This document shows positions 1 to 9,785 of a DNA stretch of 64,000 nt, in pieces (within the stretch, counting starts at the first letter, position 1; every line of letters begins with the position of its first letter). Origin of the DNA: Erysipelotrichales bacterium (GTDB lineage Bacteria > Bacillota_I > Bacilli_A > Erysipelotrichales > Erysipelotrichaceae). Under the pieces are notes generated by a model, which saw only the letters and a program-made list of their open reading frames with translations, did no database searches and had not been told where the DNA came from. The stretch is taken from contig CAJTIT010000007.1 in the NCBI GenBank assembly GCA_910576345.1, forward strand, positions 35,971 to 99,970. The letters run 5' to 3'. The position numbers were made by a program, and so were the translations under genes.

Positions 1-475
<475 letters not shown>

Positions 476-636
476 TCAAAATGAAATCAATGAAAAGAAT
501 TTTTCATGAAAATTTTAATGCATTTTCATACTATGTAAATATATTCATTCATTGTTTGAAATAGAACCAAAATCGTTCGCATTTATACGAGTCAATTCGC
601 AATCATTCGCACATATATTAAAAGCGGTGATGAAAA

Positions 637-861
637 ATGAGATTGGACAAAGCAAAAGAACACAAGCCATTACGTATCATAAACATACATCTGTCGGCTG
701 ATAAGCGAAAGCGATTGATGCATATGGGTATGCATGTAGGAGCACTCTTGGAAGTAGAACGACAAAGTATGCAAAAAAAACCAGGATTGTATCTCATAAG
801 CGGCAACTGGATCATGTTGCGCTATGATGACGCAAAATATGTGGAGGTGGAACAAGTATGA
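637..861 (+). CDS. feoA: FeoA-like ferrous iron transport accessory protein
   Basis: A 74-residue protein with the SH3-like FeoA fold pattern: L-x-x-M-G-M-x-x-G-x-x-x-x-V in the middle and a closing I-x-L-R-Y-D-x-A segment. FeoA is a small cytosolic partner of the iron permease FeoB. The stop codon overlaps the feoB start by 4 nt (ATGA), so the two are translationally coupled. The ribosome binding site is weak (GGTGATG a few bases upstream). No Fur box could be recognised with confidence in the 194-bp region shared with gdhA. Confidence 0.9.
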   Translation: MRLDKAKEHKPLRIINIHLSADKRKRLMHMGMHVGALLEVERQSMQKKPGLYLISGNWIMLRYDDAKYVEVEQV

Positions 862-2948
862 AAACACTGGAAGTCGCATTTGTAGGAAATCCCAATGTAG
901 GCAAAAGCGCATGGATCAACGCATTATCGAATGCACAATTTAAGGTAGGCAACTGGAGCGGCGTCACGGTTGAAAAAAAAGAAGCCAGCGTTCAATGGAA
1001 CAAACAAATGGTACATCTTATTGATTTGCCTGGTACATACGCATTAGAAGATGGAACGAGTGAAGAGGCAATTACTGCGCGCTATTTGTATCATGAACAT
1101 GTGGATCTGATTGTCAATGTTGTGGATGCGACGAATTTATCACGCAATCTATATTTGACATTGAAACTTCGACAGCTTCATTTGCCAATGATTGTGATCT
1201 TCAATTTCATGGATGAAGTTAATAAATATGATATGCAAATTGATATTGCGCATTTTCGTGAGGTTTTGCAGTTAGACATATATCCTTACAGTGCGTTTGA
1301 CCATGAAGGAAGTGATATCGTAAAACAGGCGATTTTATCTCATGTATGTAAACCATGTACATATGATCCATGTATCCCTTCCAAAGATTTGGACAGATAT
1401 CGTAACGCATATCATCAATTATCCGGACGTATTCCTATGTATATGGAATGCAGCGATGATGATATAAAATGGATGACCTTTTCTGTATTATATCGAAATC
1501 AGAAAATGATCAAACAATGTAATGCATGGAATATAGATGTAAATACATTGACTGTTTCTGACAAGGAAGAAGAATTGGCGATGACAGAGTGGTGTGATGA
1601 ACAAATGGAATATGTGAAGGATCCGCTAAAGCGGCTTCAAAAGACAAGAAGAATCGATCATTTTTTGCTGCACCCTATTTTTGGATGGTTGTTTATGATC
1701 TTCAGTTTTTCTTTATTAATGATGTTTGTTTTTCAAGGAAGTGCGCCATTCAATGATTTCATTGATTTTTTCATCAACGATATGGTGATGAAATATGCAA
1801 ATGCAGCACTTTCCTTTCTTCCATCCAGCGCAAGAGATTTAATTTTACATGGTGTAATCGCCGGTGTAGGAGGTGTATTGGTATTTGTTCCGCTGATGGC
1901 TTTTTTGTATTTTGCGCTATCACTTTTGGAAGAAAGCGGCTATATGGCAAGGATTGCGTTTTTGCTGGATCGCTTGATGCAACGTTTTCATTTAAACGGA
2001 AAAAGTTTTGTGGCATTGCTATTGGGATTTGGATGCAATGTGCCTGCTATTTATGCGACAAGAACACTCGCCAATGAAAAACAGAAAAAATTGACGGCTT
2101 TGCTTGTGCCATTCATGTCGTGCAGCGCTCGTTTACCGGTATATATGTTATTTGCAGCGGCTTTTTTCAAAGGAAAGGCAGCCATTACAGTTTTATGCAT
2201 TTACGGCATTGGCATAATGATTGCGTTGATGACGGCGCTTGTTTGTTCACACATGGATCACTTTCATGATGATTCATTGTTTGTTATGGAACTTCCGCCT
2301 TATCGTATGCCTTCGATATTCGTTATCTTTCATAAAGTAAAACAGGAAGTGATGGGTTATGTGCGAAAGGCATGCGGCGTTGTATTATGGGCAATGGTAT
2401 TCTTATGGGGTCTTAGTTATTTTCCAAACGGTGATGTGACGAATGGATATTTGGCACAATTTTCTAAACATGTCTCTTTTGTTTTTGAACCGCTTGGTTT
2501 TGGCACACGATGGGAAAGCGTGGCTTCTCTTCCGGGAAGTATCGTTGCGAAGGAAACGGTGGTTGGTTTTATGGATCAAATACTACTTCAAAACACAGTG
2601 GATGAAATAGAGCCGATTGATCCGGTTGAGGATATAAAGACGATTGCTTTTGAAGCAGGGGCAGCTGGCAAAGGGTTTCTTTGTGCATGGATTCCACATA
2701 TGGCAAAAGAGCCACAAAATGCATCGCTTGTATCGGCAATATCACAGCTGTGGACGGATAAAAAAGCGAATTTGAGAGCCTTTTCTTTTATGGTGTATCT
2801 GTTATTGACAATACCATGTGTGATGAGTTTACAGGCGTTAGGAAGGGAATATGGTTGGAAATTAATGGCGCTTTCGATTATGATGGCATTGATCATTCCT
2901 TATCTGGTTTCTTTTGGCATCTTTCAGTTTTTCTCTTTGTTGACATAG
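858..2948 (+). CDS. feoB: Ferrous iron transporter FeoB
   Basis: A 696-residue protein of normal FeoB length. The N-terminal G domain shows G1 GNPNVGKS (residues 10-17), G3 DLPGTYAL and G4-like NFMDE, followed by a helical spacer and a polytopic membrane domain from about residue 275 with the two FeoB Gate regions (first near LLGFGCNVPA, second near LPGSIVAKETVVG). FeoB imports Fe(II) across the cytoplasmic membrane, with the G domain controlling transport. It overlaps feoA by 4 nt. No FeoC-like gene follows. The next gene is convergent. Confidence 0.96.
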   Translation: MKTLEVAFVGNPNVGKSAWINALSNAQFKVGNWSGVTVEKKEASVQWNKQMVHLIDLPGTYALEDGTSEEAITARYLYHEHVDLIVNVVDATNLSRNLYLTLKLRQLHLPMIVIFNFMDEVNKYDMQIDIAHFREVLQLDIYPYSAFDHEGSDIVKQAILSHVCKPCTYDPCIPSKDLDRYRNAYHQLSGRIPMYMECSDDDIKWMTFSVLYRNQKMIKQCNAWNIDVNTLTVSDKEEELAMTEWCDEQMEYVKDPLKRLQKTRRIDHFLLHPIFGWLFMIFSFSLLMMFVFQGSAPFNDFIDFFINDMVMKYANAALSFLPSSARDLILHGVIAGVGGVLVFVPLMAFLYFALSLLEESGYMARIAFLLDRLMQRFHLNGKSFVALLLGFGCNVPAIYATRTLANEKQKKLTALLVPFMSCSARLPVYMLFAAAFFKGKAAITVLCIYGIGIMIALMTALVCSHMDHFHDDSLFVMELPPYRMPSIFVIFHKVKQEVMGYVRKACGVVLWAMVFLWGLSYFPNGDVTNGYLAQFSKHVSFVFEPLGFGTRWESVASLPGSIVAKETVVGFMDQILLQNTVDEIEPIDPVEDIKTIAFEAGAAGKGFLCAWIPHMAKEPQNASLVSAISQLWTDKKANLRAFSFMVYLLLTIPCVMSLQALGREYGWKLMALSIMMALIIPYLVSFGIFQFFSLLT

Positions 2949-2997
2949 CGAAATTCATAAAAGGAGAAAACTCACGAATCCGGATTTTTATAAATAA

Positions 2998-3021
2998 AGA
3001 GATGAAATCCATCATCTCTTA
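2998..3021 (-). terminator. Hairpin at the 3' end of the 3019-3462 gene
   Basis: Arms AGAGATG (2999-3005) and CATCTCT (3014-3020) form a 7-bp stem with an 8-nt loop. On the minus strand it is followed by CTTTATTTAT, so it may end transcription of the minus-strand gene. Its overlap with the stop codon makes it less certain. Confidence 0.4.
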
Positions 3022-3462
3022 TGCATCTACAATGATCAATGGCATGCCAAATGTACATGCGGTTGTTTTACCACAAAAGCGCAGCGCAAATTTTGCGTAA
3101 ACGGCATCTTCCGGGATGATGAATTCTCTTATGACATCTTGAAATTCACAGTGGATACGATCGGTAATATCTTTTCTGCATATATCGATAAGACGATTTT
3201 CTTCATCTGTAAATGTGACTTCCAAATAAGCACATTCCATTGTAATGGCACGCATGTAATAGCCAAATTGAAACGAAGAAATACTGGTCACATTGATTTG
3301 TAAATCATAACGATTGGCGGCAGAGCCGCTTTCCATGGATAACGAACAAAAACGATGGTTATTCACACAGAAACAATCATAAGTGATGGGCCCTTCATTG
3401 GTAAAGTATAGAATCTTGTCTTCCACGGATGGATACCATTGTGCATTATTGATAATATTCAT
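3019..3462 (-). CDS. Hypothetical protein, 147 aa
   Basis: I do not recognise this family. The protein has no signal peptide or membrane helix and contains several aromatic-rich beta-like stretches (FQFGYYMRAITM, YAKFALRFCGKT). Two in-frame ATGs are close together. The GGGGG ribosome binding site abuts the first (3468) but sits 7 nt from the second (3462), so the second is chosen. A hairpin with AGAGATG/CATCTCT arms at 2998-3020 overlaps the stop codon and is followed on the minus strand by T-rich sequence, a plausible terminator. It is convergent with feoB. Confidence 0.7.
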   Translation of the reverse strand: MNIINNAQWYPSVEDKILYFTNEGPITYDCFCVNNHRFCSLSMESGSAANRYDLQINVTSISSFQFGYYMRAITMECAYLEVTFTDEENRLIDICRKDITDRIHCEFQDVIREFIIPEDAVYAKFALRFCGKTTACTFGMPLIIVDA

Positions 3463-3591
3463 AGTCATTCCCCCTTATTGCTATCTTATCCTATGTAGAA
3501 AACAGGAAGTATGTCACCATCTTTTCCTTGTTTGTTTTCAATCAATTTCAGAAAGTATTTACATTTACTGGCGTTTTCTTTTTGAATGTGG

Positions 3592-3656
3592 CATAATGTA
3601 GATACTTGTTTTTCTGCCTACACATACTGTGAACAAAAAGCATAGTGTAGAAAAAC
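3592..3656 (+). promoter_or_regulatory. cysK leader: extended -10 and imperfect hairpin
   Basis: TGGCATAAT gives an extended -10 (CATAAT at 3592-3597). No convincing -35 is present. Downstream, GTTTTTC...TACAC (3608-3623) can pair with GTGTAGAAAAAC (3645-3656), leaving a small bulge. The hairpin lies just before the leader peptide start at 3674. It is not followed by a T-tract, so it is not a simple terminator. Its role is inferred from position only. Confidence 0.4.
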
Positions 3657-3673
3657 TGTAGGAAGGGATGCTT

Positions 3674-3730
3674 ATGAAAGTTATGATGGAACGCAGACGA
3701 TGTTGTTTCATGGAAAACGAAGAATGGTAG
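3674..3730 (+). CDS. Possible cysteine-codon leader peptide (18 aa) upstream of cysK
   Basis: ATG at 3674 follows GGAAGGGATGCTT, a usable ribosome binding site, and the frame encodes MKVMMERRRCCFMENEEW then TAG at 3728-3730. Two consecutive Cys codons (TGT TGT) come after three Arg codons. The stop lies 15 nt before the cysK ATG, and the cysK ribosome binding site begins 3 nt after it. This arrangement would let ribosome stalling at Cys codons affect cysK initiation, as in known cysteine-responsive leader peptides. Size and composition are the only evidence, and a chance small ORF is not excluded. Confidence 0.45.
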   Translation: MKVMMERRRCCFMENEEW

Positions 3731-3745
3731 ATAAGGAGGGTTTCC

Positions 3746-4630
3746 ATGAATGAAACGATAAAATTAATCGGCAATACGCCAATCATAAAAATTGAACATA
3801 CCAATATATATGTAAAACTGGAAAAATATAATCCGGGTGGAAGTATCAAAGATCGCGCAGTCTATGGCATGTTAAAGGATGCGTTTGCGAATGAACGCAT
3901 CACCAAGCAGACGAAATTAATCGAAGCCACCAGCGGCAATACAGGTATTGCATTGGCTATGATGGGCGCTATATATGATATTCCGGTTACGATTGTCATG
4001 CCGGATACGATGAGTGAGGAACGAAGGAATTTAATTCGTGCTTATGGCGCAGAATTGATTTTGAGTGACGGATCAAAAGGTATGCAAGGGGCAGTCGATG
4101 CTATGCAAGCGATGATGAAACAGGATAGTGCTTATCTTCAATTAGGGCAGTTTGACAATTTGGCCAATGTGCGTATTCATTATGAAACAAGCGGTCCGGA
4201 AATTTATCGACAAGTGCCTGATATTGATCTGTTTGTATGCTGTGCAGGAACAGGTGGGACGTTTAGTGGCATTTCCAAGTATTTGAAAGAACAAAATCCC
4301 AATATTCGATGCGTGATTGGGGAACCAACAAATTCTGCATTGCTTTCAGGACATCCTGCCGGGGCTCATAAAATACAAGGAATCGGCGCCAATTTCGTTC
4401 CATCCATTTTGGATACATCTTTGATTGATGATATTTTATGGATTGATGATGAGGATGCATTTCGTGAAACAGTTGCCTTTGCGAAATCCACGGGCATTCT
4501 TGTTGGAATTTCCAGCGGCGCCAATATCGCATTGGCTAAGCGACTTTCTCAATATTATCCTGAAGATACCATTGTGACCGTTGCGCCGGACGGCGGTGAA
4601 AAATATCTCTCTGTTTTGGAGTTCTCATGA
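3746..4630 (+). CDS. cysK: Cysteine synthase (O-acetylserine sulfhydrylase)
   Basis: A 294-residue PLP enzyme, slightly shorter than the usual 300-310. It shows the PLP-lysine region [11 protein letters not shown], the substrate loop [12 protein letters not shown], a glycine-rich phosphate-binding [11 protein letters not shown] and a C-terminal [10 protein letters not shown]. It makes cysteine from O-acetylserine and sulfide in the cytoplasm. The AAGGAGGG ribosome binding site fixes the start. The stop overlaps the cysE start by 4 nt, so the two enzymes of the pathway are co-translated. A CBS-like role is less likely given this pairing. Confidence 0.93.
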   Translation: MNETIKLIGNTPIIKIEHTNIYVKLEKYNPGGSIKDRAVYGMLKDAFANERITKQTKLIEATSGNTGIALAMMGAIYDIPVTIVMPDTMSEERRNLIRAYGAELILSDGSKGMQGAVDAMQAMMKQDSAYLQLGQFDNLANVRIHYETSGPEIYRQVPDIDLFVCCAGTGGTFSGISKYLKEQNPNIRCVIGEPTNSALLSGHPAGAHKIQGIGANFVPSILDTSLIDDILWIDDEDAFRETVAFAKSTGILVGISSGANIALAKRLSQYYPEDTIVTVAPDGGEKYLSVLEFS

Positions 4631-5151
4631 GATTGATCAAAGATATCCGATACAATATACAGCGTACTTGTGAATATGATCCGGCGGTTCATTCCAAGTG
4701 GGAAGTGCTGTTTTTATATCCGCATATTAAGGCATTGATCATGCATCATATTTCTAATTTTTATTGGCGTCACCATCTTTATTTTCTGGCAAGATTAAAT
4801 TCCAATCTTGCAAGACGATGGACAGGTATTGAAATTCATCCGGGAGCTAAAATCGGCAAGGGGCTTGTGATTGATCACGGTATGGGAGTCGTCATTGGAG
4901 AAACAGCGGAAATCGGCGATAATTGCGTGATTTATCATGGGGTTACGCTAGGCGGTACCGGCAAACAAAAAGCCAAGCGTCATCCGACCATTGGCAATCA
5001 TGTATTTATTGGCGCAGGTGCGAAGCTGTTGGGTAATATTCAAATCGGCGATCATACGAAAATCGGCGCGAATGCGGTTGTTTTGAAAGATTGTCCGCCA
5101 AACAGCACATTGGTTGGTATACCGGCTGTGAATAAAGCCAAGCAATTATAA
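4627..5151 (+). CDS. cysE: Serine O-acetyltransferase
   Basis: A 174-residue left-handed beta-helix acyltransferase, short compared with about 215-270 for most CysE because the N-terminal helical domain is reduced. The hexapeptide-repeat region carries [17 protein letters not shown] and [10 protein letters not shown] with the catalytic His/Asp of this family. It supplies O-acetylserine to CysK, the preceding gene (ATGA overlap). The C-terminal tail ends AVNKAKQL, without the typical terminal Ile that inserts into the CysK active site, so complex formation is uncertain. Confidence 0.93.
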   Translation: MRLIKDIRYNIQRTCEYDPAVHSKWEVLFLYPHIKALIMHHISNFYWRHHLYFLARLNSNLARRWTGIEIHPGAKIGKGLVIDHGMGVVIGETAEIGDNCVIYHGVTLGGTGKQKAKRHPTIGNHVFIGAGAKLLGNIQIGDHTKIGANAVVLKDCPPNSTLVGIPAVNKAKQL

Positions 5152-5160
5152 ATAGGGACC

Positions 5161-5200
5161 AAAGCGATGGCAAATTGTAACAGATGCATCGCTTTTTTTA
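5161..5200 (+). terminator. Rho-independent terminator after cysKE
   Basis: Arms AAAGCGATG (5161-5169) and CATCGCTTT (5187-5195) are perfectly complementary over 9 bp and run into a T-tract. Confidence 0.85.
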
Positions 5201-5363
5201 TTTTGTCATTGAAACAGTATATTGTGCGGATAATAAACTTTGTACCGTGCTCACTCATCAAGTTTTGAAAGATTTGAGAAAATATCCGATTTTCTTATCT
5301 TTAATCCTTCTATGTGGAAGAAACGATGAAAACGTTATTTTTTACAATATGTTTTTCGTCGAA

Positions 5364-5391
5364 GACAATGAATTTAAAATTGTTCATTGTC
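5364..5391. repeat. Perfect 9-bp inverted repeat in the degV upstream region
   Basis: GACAATGAA (5364-5372) and TTCATTGTC (5383-5391) form a perfect inverted repeat with a 10-nt AT-rich spacer, about 70 bp upstream of the degV -35. It could be an operator or a weak hairpin. The rest of 5201-5458 shows no gene I would support. Confidence 0.35.
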
Positions 5392-5458
5392 GCACACACT
5401 ACCATGATAAACATTATTATTTACAAATCATACGCAAACGATTTTAAATTCAAAAAAT

Positions 5459-5487
5459 TTGACAATCAAAGTAAATGAGATTATAAT
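5459..5487 (+). promoter_or_regulatory. Sigma-A promoter for degV
   Basis: TTGACA at 5459-5464 and TATAAT at 5482-5487 are both perfect consensus hexamers with an optimal 17-bp spacer. The AAGGAGA ribosome binding site and the degV start follow. Confidence 0.9.
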
Positions 5488-5523
5488 ATTTATGTCATAA
5501 GAAAAAAGAAGGAGACATTGTAA

Positions 5524-6381
5524 ATGAAAATTGCGGTTTTAACAGACAGCGGTACCGGATTTACACAAAAAGAAGCACAAGATTTAGGATTGTATTATGT
5601 TCCTCTCCAAGTGCTTCATAACGATACTCAGTATTTAGATGGTATCAACATTGATGTCAGAAAAGTATATGATTTAATGAAAGAGAAGCAGGGACTTACA
5701 ACTTCTATGCCGCCATTGGCATTCATAGAGAAAACGATTGCACAAATGAAAGAAGATGGGTGTGATTGCGTTATATGCGTTCCTATATCCAACGGTTTAT
5801 CTTCCACAGCTTCCATTATTACTGCCGCCGTACAGGCAGCTGACATGAAACTTTTCGTTGTTGATTGCTACAGCACTGCTTATATTCAACGTTATTTGGC
5901 AGAAAGTGCAAAAAAACTGGTGGATCAAGGATTGGCTGCAAAAACGATTGTCAAACGTTTGGAAGATGCCATTCACTCTAGCAATACCTTAATTATTCCG
6001 GACGATTTGCAACATTTAAAACGTGGCGGACGATTGACACCGGTTGCGGCAGCGCTGGGAGGTTTGTTGAAAATCAAACCGGTATTACAGCTCAATAAAC
6101 AATCGGATGGCAAGATTGATGTATTCGATAAAGTCAGGACAATGTCAAAAGCAATTCAAAAAGCCATTGATACATTCGTATACGAAGATGTTGGTGAAAA
6201 TTATAGGATGGCATGTCTGCATGCGGATGTAGAAGATATGGGAAAACAATTCTTGACAGATTTAACAACAGCTTTGCCAAATCGTTCTGTTATCTTTGGA
6301 ATGATTGCGCCTGTCATTGCGGTTCATACGGGTATTGGCTGTTTGGGTATTCAGTATATCAAAGAAGTAGAAGGTGTATAA
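5524..6381 (+). CDS. DegV family protein (fatty-acid-binding, FakB-like)
   Basis: A 285-residue two-domain DegV fold. It has the N-terminal ILTDSGTGFT lipid-carboxylate-binding loop, then TSMPP and the CVPISNGLSST motif, then GGRLTPVAAALGGLLKIKP. DegV/FakB proteins bind a fatty acid and present it to the kinase FakA for phosphorylation; no FakA is in this window. The AAGGAGA ribosome binding site supports the start. It is monocistronic, with its own consensus promoter and a terminator behind it. Ligand preference cannot be read from sequence. Confidence 0.93.
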   Translation: MKIAVLTDSGTGFTQKEAQDLGLYYVPLQVLHNDTQYLDGINIDVRKVYDLMKEKQGLTTSMPPLAFIEKTIAQMKEDGCDCVICVPISNGLSSTASIITAAVQAADMKLFVVDCYSTAYIQRYLAESAKKLVDQGLAAKTIVKRLEDAIHSSNTLIIPDDLQHLKRGGRLTPVAAALGGLLKIKPVLQLNKQSDGKIDVFDKVRTMSKAIQKAIDTFVYEDVGENYRMACLHADVEDMGKQFLTDLTTALPNRSVIFGMIAPVIAVHTGIGCLGIQYIKEVEGV

Positions 6382-6387
6382 CAAAAA

Positions 6388-6413
6388 AAAACAGCTGTAA
6401 TAGGCTGTTTTCA
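6388..6413. terminator. Bidirectional terminator between degV and the acetyltransferase
   Basis: AAAACAGC (6388-6395) and GCTGTTTT (6404-6411) form an 8-bp stem with A-rich and T-rich flanks, between two convergent genes. Confidence 0.8.
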
Positions 6414-6415
6414 TT

Positions 6416-6904
6416 TTATAGATCCAACTGTAAAATATCATCATCCATGATATAACCGCATCCAATATCTGTTTGTGCATGATCAATCACATAGAAACCT
6501 TTGTGACGATAAACATCCAAACTGTTTTGATTGTATTTGTTGCAAGTCAGATAAATGTTAGAAAGCTTTTGTTCTTTTGCATAGGCGATTGCTTGATCTA
6601 ACAATGCACTCGCATATCCTTTCCCACGCATTTCTTTTTTTAAGTACAATTTGCTTAAAAACAAGCGGTTTTCTTTTTTACAAACACCGCAATATCCAAC
6701 AATTTGATCATCATCCATTAACAGATAATATACATATCCATCTTCCGTGATTGCTTTCTTTAATGCAGGCTCACTTTGAAATTGTTCTACCATATAATCA
6801 ATCTGTCCTTGTGTTAATAATGATACGAAATATTCATTCCATATTTGTTTTGCCGTTTGTGCAAGTGCGACAATATCTGTTTCTTTACATACTTTTATTT
6901 CCAT
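6416..6904 (-). CDS. GNAT family N-acetyltransferase
   Basis: A 162-residue GNAT protein. Motif A is visible as LYLKKEMRGKGYASALLDQAIAYAK (acetyl-CoA pyrophosphate loop R-G-K-G-Y-A) and motif B as IYLTCNKYNQNSLDVYRHKGF. These enzymes acetylate amines of small molecules or proteins; the substrate cannot be inferred. An AGGGG ribosome binding site lies about 9 nt upstream. It is convergent with degV and shares the terminator. Confidence 0.9.
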   Translation of the reverse strand: MEIKVCKETDIVALAQTAKQIWNEYFVSLLTQGQIDYMVEQFQSEPALKKAITEDGYVYYLLMDDDQIVGYCGVCKKENRLFLSKLYLKKEMRGKGYASALLDQAIAYAKEQKLSNIYLTCNKYNQNSLDVYRHKGFYVIDHAQTDIGCGYIMDDDILQLDL

Positions 6905-6972
6905 TCATTATTCCCCTTTTCTCTCAATAATCGTATTATACGCCGTTTTGATGAGAATGCAAATTATAAAGC

Positions 6973-7013
6973 AAAGAAAAACTGCTTTGCATATTCCGAT
7001 ACAAAGCAGTTGA
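6973..7013 (-). terminator. Terminator of the BceAB-type operon
   Basis: AACTGCTTTG (6980-6989) and CAAAGCAGTT (7002-7011) form a perfect 10-bp stem. On the minus strand it ends in a TTTTTCTTT run. Confidence 0.85.
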
Positions 7014-7021
7014 TTATTGAT

Positions 7022-9028
7022 TTATTTTAATAAGATGCGCTTGCTACCCCAGTATGTGACAAGAAAGTAAGAGCCATATACTGCCAAAATAATCGAACCT
7101 GCAATCATGGAAGCGCCAAAGATGTCGCTTTCTCCAAAGACTTGAATGATGATATTGACCACTTGAATGCCGACGATACTGTGGATAACGCCAAGCAATA
7201 AAGGCATGAAGAAGTAAATGGCCATCTGTAATAGAATCGCATGGGACAACATTCTTTTTTCTGCGCCAATTTTATTTAATATTTGATAACGTGCCACATT
7301 GTCTGAAGCCTGTGAGAGCTGTTGTAAAGCCAAAATGACAGCGCTGGCAATTAAGAATACAATGCCAAGATATATGCCGATATACGTAAGCAGTACAGCG
7401 GTGCCTTTACTGTTTTCCTTTACGGTATTCGCAGTTTCGGAAGAGAAAGTGTGATAAGCACTATTTTCATCTTGTGCAAGTGTATCTTGATAAGCGTTTA
7501 CGGCCTCATTCATTTTTTCAAGAAATTGATCTTGTTGATCAGGATCGTTCAGTTTCACATTCCAATAGGAATTGAGAGGAATCAAATCATTTGGAATCAG
7601 ATCATCACAGATAACGACGGTCACAATAAAGGCCGCTGTTTGAATGGTTGTTCCACCTTGGATGTAGTCAAAATCATCATTTGTGATGGTCACATCATGT
7701 CCATAGAGATGTAGGGTAGGATGTGCATCAATAATATCGCCTATTATTGTTGTCATCATGTCAGAACTGGTAAAGATATGTGCTTCATTGATTTTAAGAT
7801 CCACTTCGTTTAAACCGCGGTCTTTTCGTAGTTGATTATAAGTGGATAAAGGTAGCACCGTATAAGGTTCATCCATTTGATTCGCTGATTGGATAATGCT
7901 GTTATCTTTGATGAACGGCGTCAATGTTTCAAAACTTTGATCGGCTTCATATTCATGAACGAAGAAATCTTCTTTGATCATGGACATATCCACATGAAGG
8001 TCTTCTTTGATTTGTTCGATAGGACGTTCCTGATTTGAGTTCGTATAGGAATAATCATATACTGTAGAAGTTTTGATCGTATTGTTGATCGTTTTGTTCA
8101 AATTGGAACCAGTTGCCAAAGCGCCGATTGAAAACAGCAACATAAGACAAACCACGCTCATGGAGATGAAGTTGGAATTGATCGATGAATTGATTTGCCG
8201 TAAGACAAACATATTTAACTTACGAAAATAGATCTGCTTGCTGCACTGTGTGAATTTCAAAAGAAATCCGGATAGCGACATAAAGAACAACACGGTTCCG
8301 CTGATGCCGCATGCCGCAATCATAGGAATATGAAACAAGGCGTCTATTCCTTTGGATAAGGCGTAGTGGTATGTGTAGCCGATCAGTCCGATACTGATTA
8401 TAAATAACAATACAGATAACCAGATGTTTTTGATTTTCAATGTTTCATTTTTACGGTTTGCGGTTAGTAAATCAATTAGTTTATAATGATTGAGGCTCAA
8501 TGAATTAAAAAACATAATCACAATGAAAATCAAAGAGAATACGATGATCGTAAAGATCATGGCATCTATTGAGAAAATAAAGCGGTAGTTCAATGTAACT
8601 TCAAACATGTTTGCGGTAATGACACTCAATAGCTGTGATGCAAGAATACCAAATATAATTCCGGTTGCCAGTGATATCAAACCAATCATAAATGTTTCAT
8701 AGATCAGAATGCGTGATATATTATGTTTGGGCATCCCTAACAATGTGTAAATTCCCAATTCTTTTTTTCTGCGTTTGATTAGAAATTGATTCGCATAAAT
8801 GATCAAAAAAGCCAAAATCATTGCGACGATAAAAGAGAGAATTTTTATCAGCTGCTGGATGGACACCAGAACATCATGTTGGGAAGCATTGAGATCCAGC
8901 ACTGCTTCCTGTGCCTGAAAAGAATTAAATGTATAAAACAGACAAACGGAAAAAGCAAGGGTCAAAAAGTAAATCAGAAAATCCTTGTAACTTTTTTTCA
9001 CGTTCTGCAACGCCAGATTAAAGTACAT
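7022..9028 (-). CDS. BceB-like FtsX-family ABC permease (antimicrobial peptide transporter)
   Basis: A 668-residue membrane protein with the BceB plan. One N-terminal helix is followed by FtsX-type helices near residues 55-270, a large extracellular domain around residues 310-540 between the later helices, and three C-terminal helices. The motif KRRKKELGIYTLLGM after the second helix is typical. Such permeases act with BceA to remove or release bacitracin- or lantibiotic-type peptides from lipid II intermediates and also work as the sensor for a BceS kinase. The start overlaps the ATPase gene by 11 nt. No kinase or regulator gene is adjacent. Confidence 0.9.
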   Translation of the reverse strand: MYFNLALQNVKKSYKDFLIYFLTLAFSVCLFYTFNSFQAQEAVLDLNASQHDVLVSIQQLIKILSFIVAMILAFLIIYANQFLIKRRKKELGIYTLLGMPKHNISRILIYETFMIGLISLATGIIFGILASQLLSVITANMFEVTLNYRFIFSIDAMIFTIIVFSLIFIVIMFFNSLSLNHYKLIDLLTANRKNETLKIKNIWLSVLLFIISIGLIGYTYHYALSKGIDALFHIPMIAACGISGTVLFFMSLSGFLLKFTQCSKQIYFRKLNMFVLRQINSSINSNFISMSVVCLMLLFSIGALATGSNLNKTINNTIKTSTVYDYSYTNSNQERPIEQIKEDLHVDMSMIKEDFFVHEYEADQSFETLTPFIKDNSIIQSANQMDEPYTVLPLSTYNQLRKDRGLNEVDLKINEAHIFTSSDMMTTIIGDIIDAHPTLHLYGHDVTITNDDFDYIQGGTTIQTAAFIVTVVICDDLIPNDLIPLNSYWNVKLNDPDQQDQFLEKMNEAVNAYQDTLAQDENSAYHTFSSETANTVKENSKGTAVLLTYIGIYLGIVFLIASAVILALQQLSQASDNVARYQILNKIGAEKRMLSHAILLQMAIYFFMPLLLGVIHSIVGIQVVNIIIQVFGESDIFGASMIAGSIILAVYGSYFLVTYWGSKRILLK

Positions 9029-9785
9029 TGGATGAGTCGCCTCCTAACAATGTGACAACTTCAATGATTTGGTTGAAAAAATCTTTTCTTGTATGGTTTC
9101 CGCGAATAAGTTCATTGAAGATGCGGCCGTCTTTGATAAATAGGATACGCTTGGCATAGGATGCGCTAAAAGCATCATGGGTAACCATCATAATGGTCGC
9201 ATGGTATTCCTGATTCAGTTTTTCCATGCTATCCAATAACATTCTGCTTGATTTGGAATCCAATGCACCGGTTGGTTCATCAGCAAGAATCAAGGAAGGG
9301 TTGGTAATCAATGCGCGTGCGGATGCGACTCGTTGTTTTTGACCGCCGGACATTTGATAAGGGTATTTTTGAAGTACATCTTCAATGTTTAGCTTTTTAC
9401 TGACTTCTTCCACACGCTGTTTGATTGTCTTTGGTTTTACCTTTTGAATGGACAGCGCCATTGCGATGTTTTCATATGCGGTGAGCGTGTCCAAAAGGTT
9501 GAAATCTTGGAAGATGAATCCCAATTCTTCACGGCGGAATTTTGACAGCGTGTTTCGTTTCAAAGCAGTGATGTCTTTGTCATTGATGTAAATGTGCCCG
9601 CTTGATACCGTATCAATGGTGGAGACACAATTCAAAAGCGTAGTTTTTCCGGACCCACTGGGTCCCATAATACCCACAAATTCTCCTTTTTCCACTTGGA
9701 AAGTAATATGATCGACTGCTTTTGTCAGATTTCCTTTGTTTCCATAGTATTTTTCAATATCTTCGACTTGTAAGATTGCGTGCAT
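9018..9785 (-). CDS. BceA-like ABC transporter ATPase
   Basis: A 255-residue ATPase of the MacB/LolD/BceA type. It has Walker A GPSGSGKTT, Q-loop IFQDFNLLDTLTAYENIAMAL, signature MSGGQKQR, Walker B LILADEPTGALD and the H-loop VTHD. It powers the BceB permease encoded downstream. A longer frame begins at 9803, but the AGGAGG at 9794-9799 lies inside it, 8 nt before the ATG at 9785 (MHAILQVEDIEKYYG), so 9785 is chosen. The start lies inside the end of the upstream small membrane protein gene. Confidence 0.93.
   Translation of the reverse strand: MHAILQVEDIEKYYGNKGNLTKAVDHITFQVEKGEFVGIMGPSGSGKTTLLNCVSTIDTVSSGHIYINDKDITALKRNTLSKFRREELGFIFQDFNLLDTLTAYENIAMALSIQKVKPKTIKQRVEEVSKKLNIEDVLQKYPYQMSGGQKQRVASARALITNPSLILADEPTGALDSKSSRMLLDSMEKLNQEYHATIMMVTHDAFSASYAKRILFIKDGRIFNELIRGNHTRKDFFNQIIEVVTLLGGDSSNVL

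Noticed and set aside
637..700. Fur box in front of feoA
   Set aside because: No inverted repeat close to the usual Fur consensus could be found in 443-636.
3686..3705. T-box-like GATGGAACGCAG upstream of cysK
   Set aside because: It resembles the T-box core only partly, no specifier stem or terminator/antiterminator pair is present, and the bases are better explained by the small leader ORF.
5184..5447. 87-codon open frame between cysE and degV
   Set aside because: It begins inside the cysE terminator, has no ribosome binding site and covers the inverted repeat upstream of the degV promoter.
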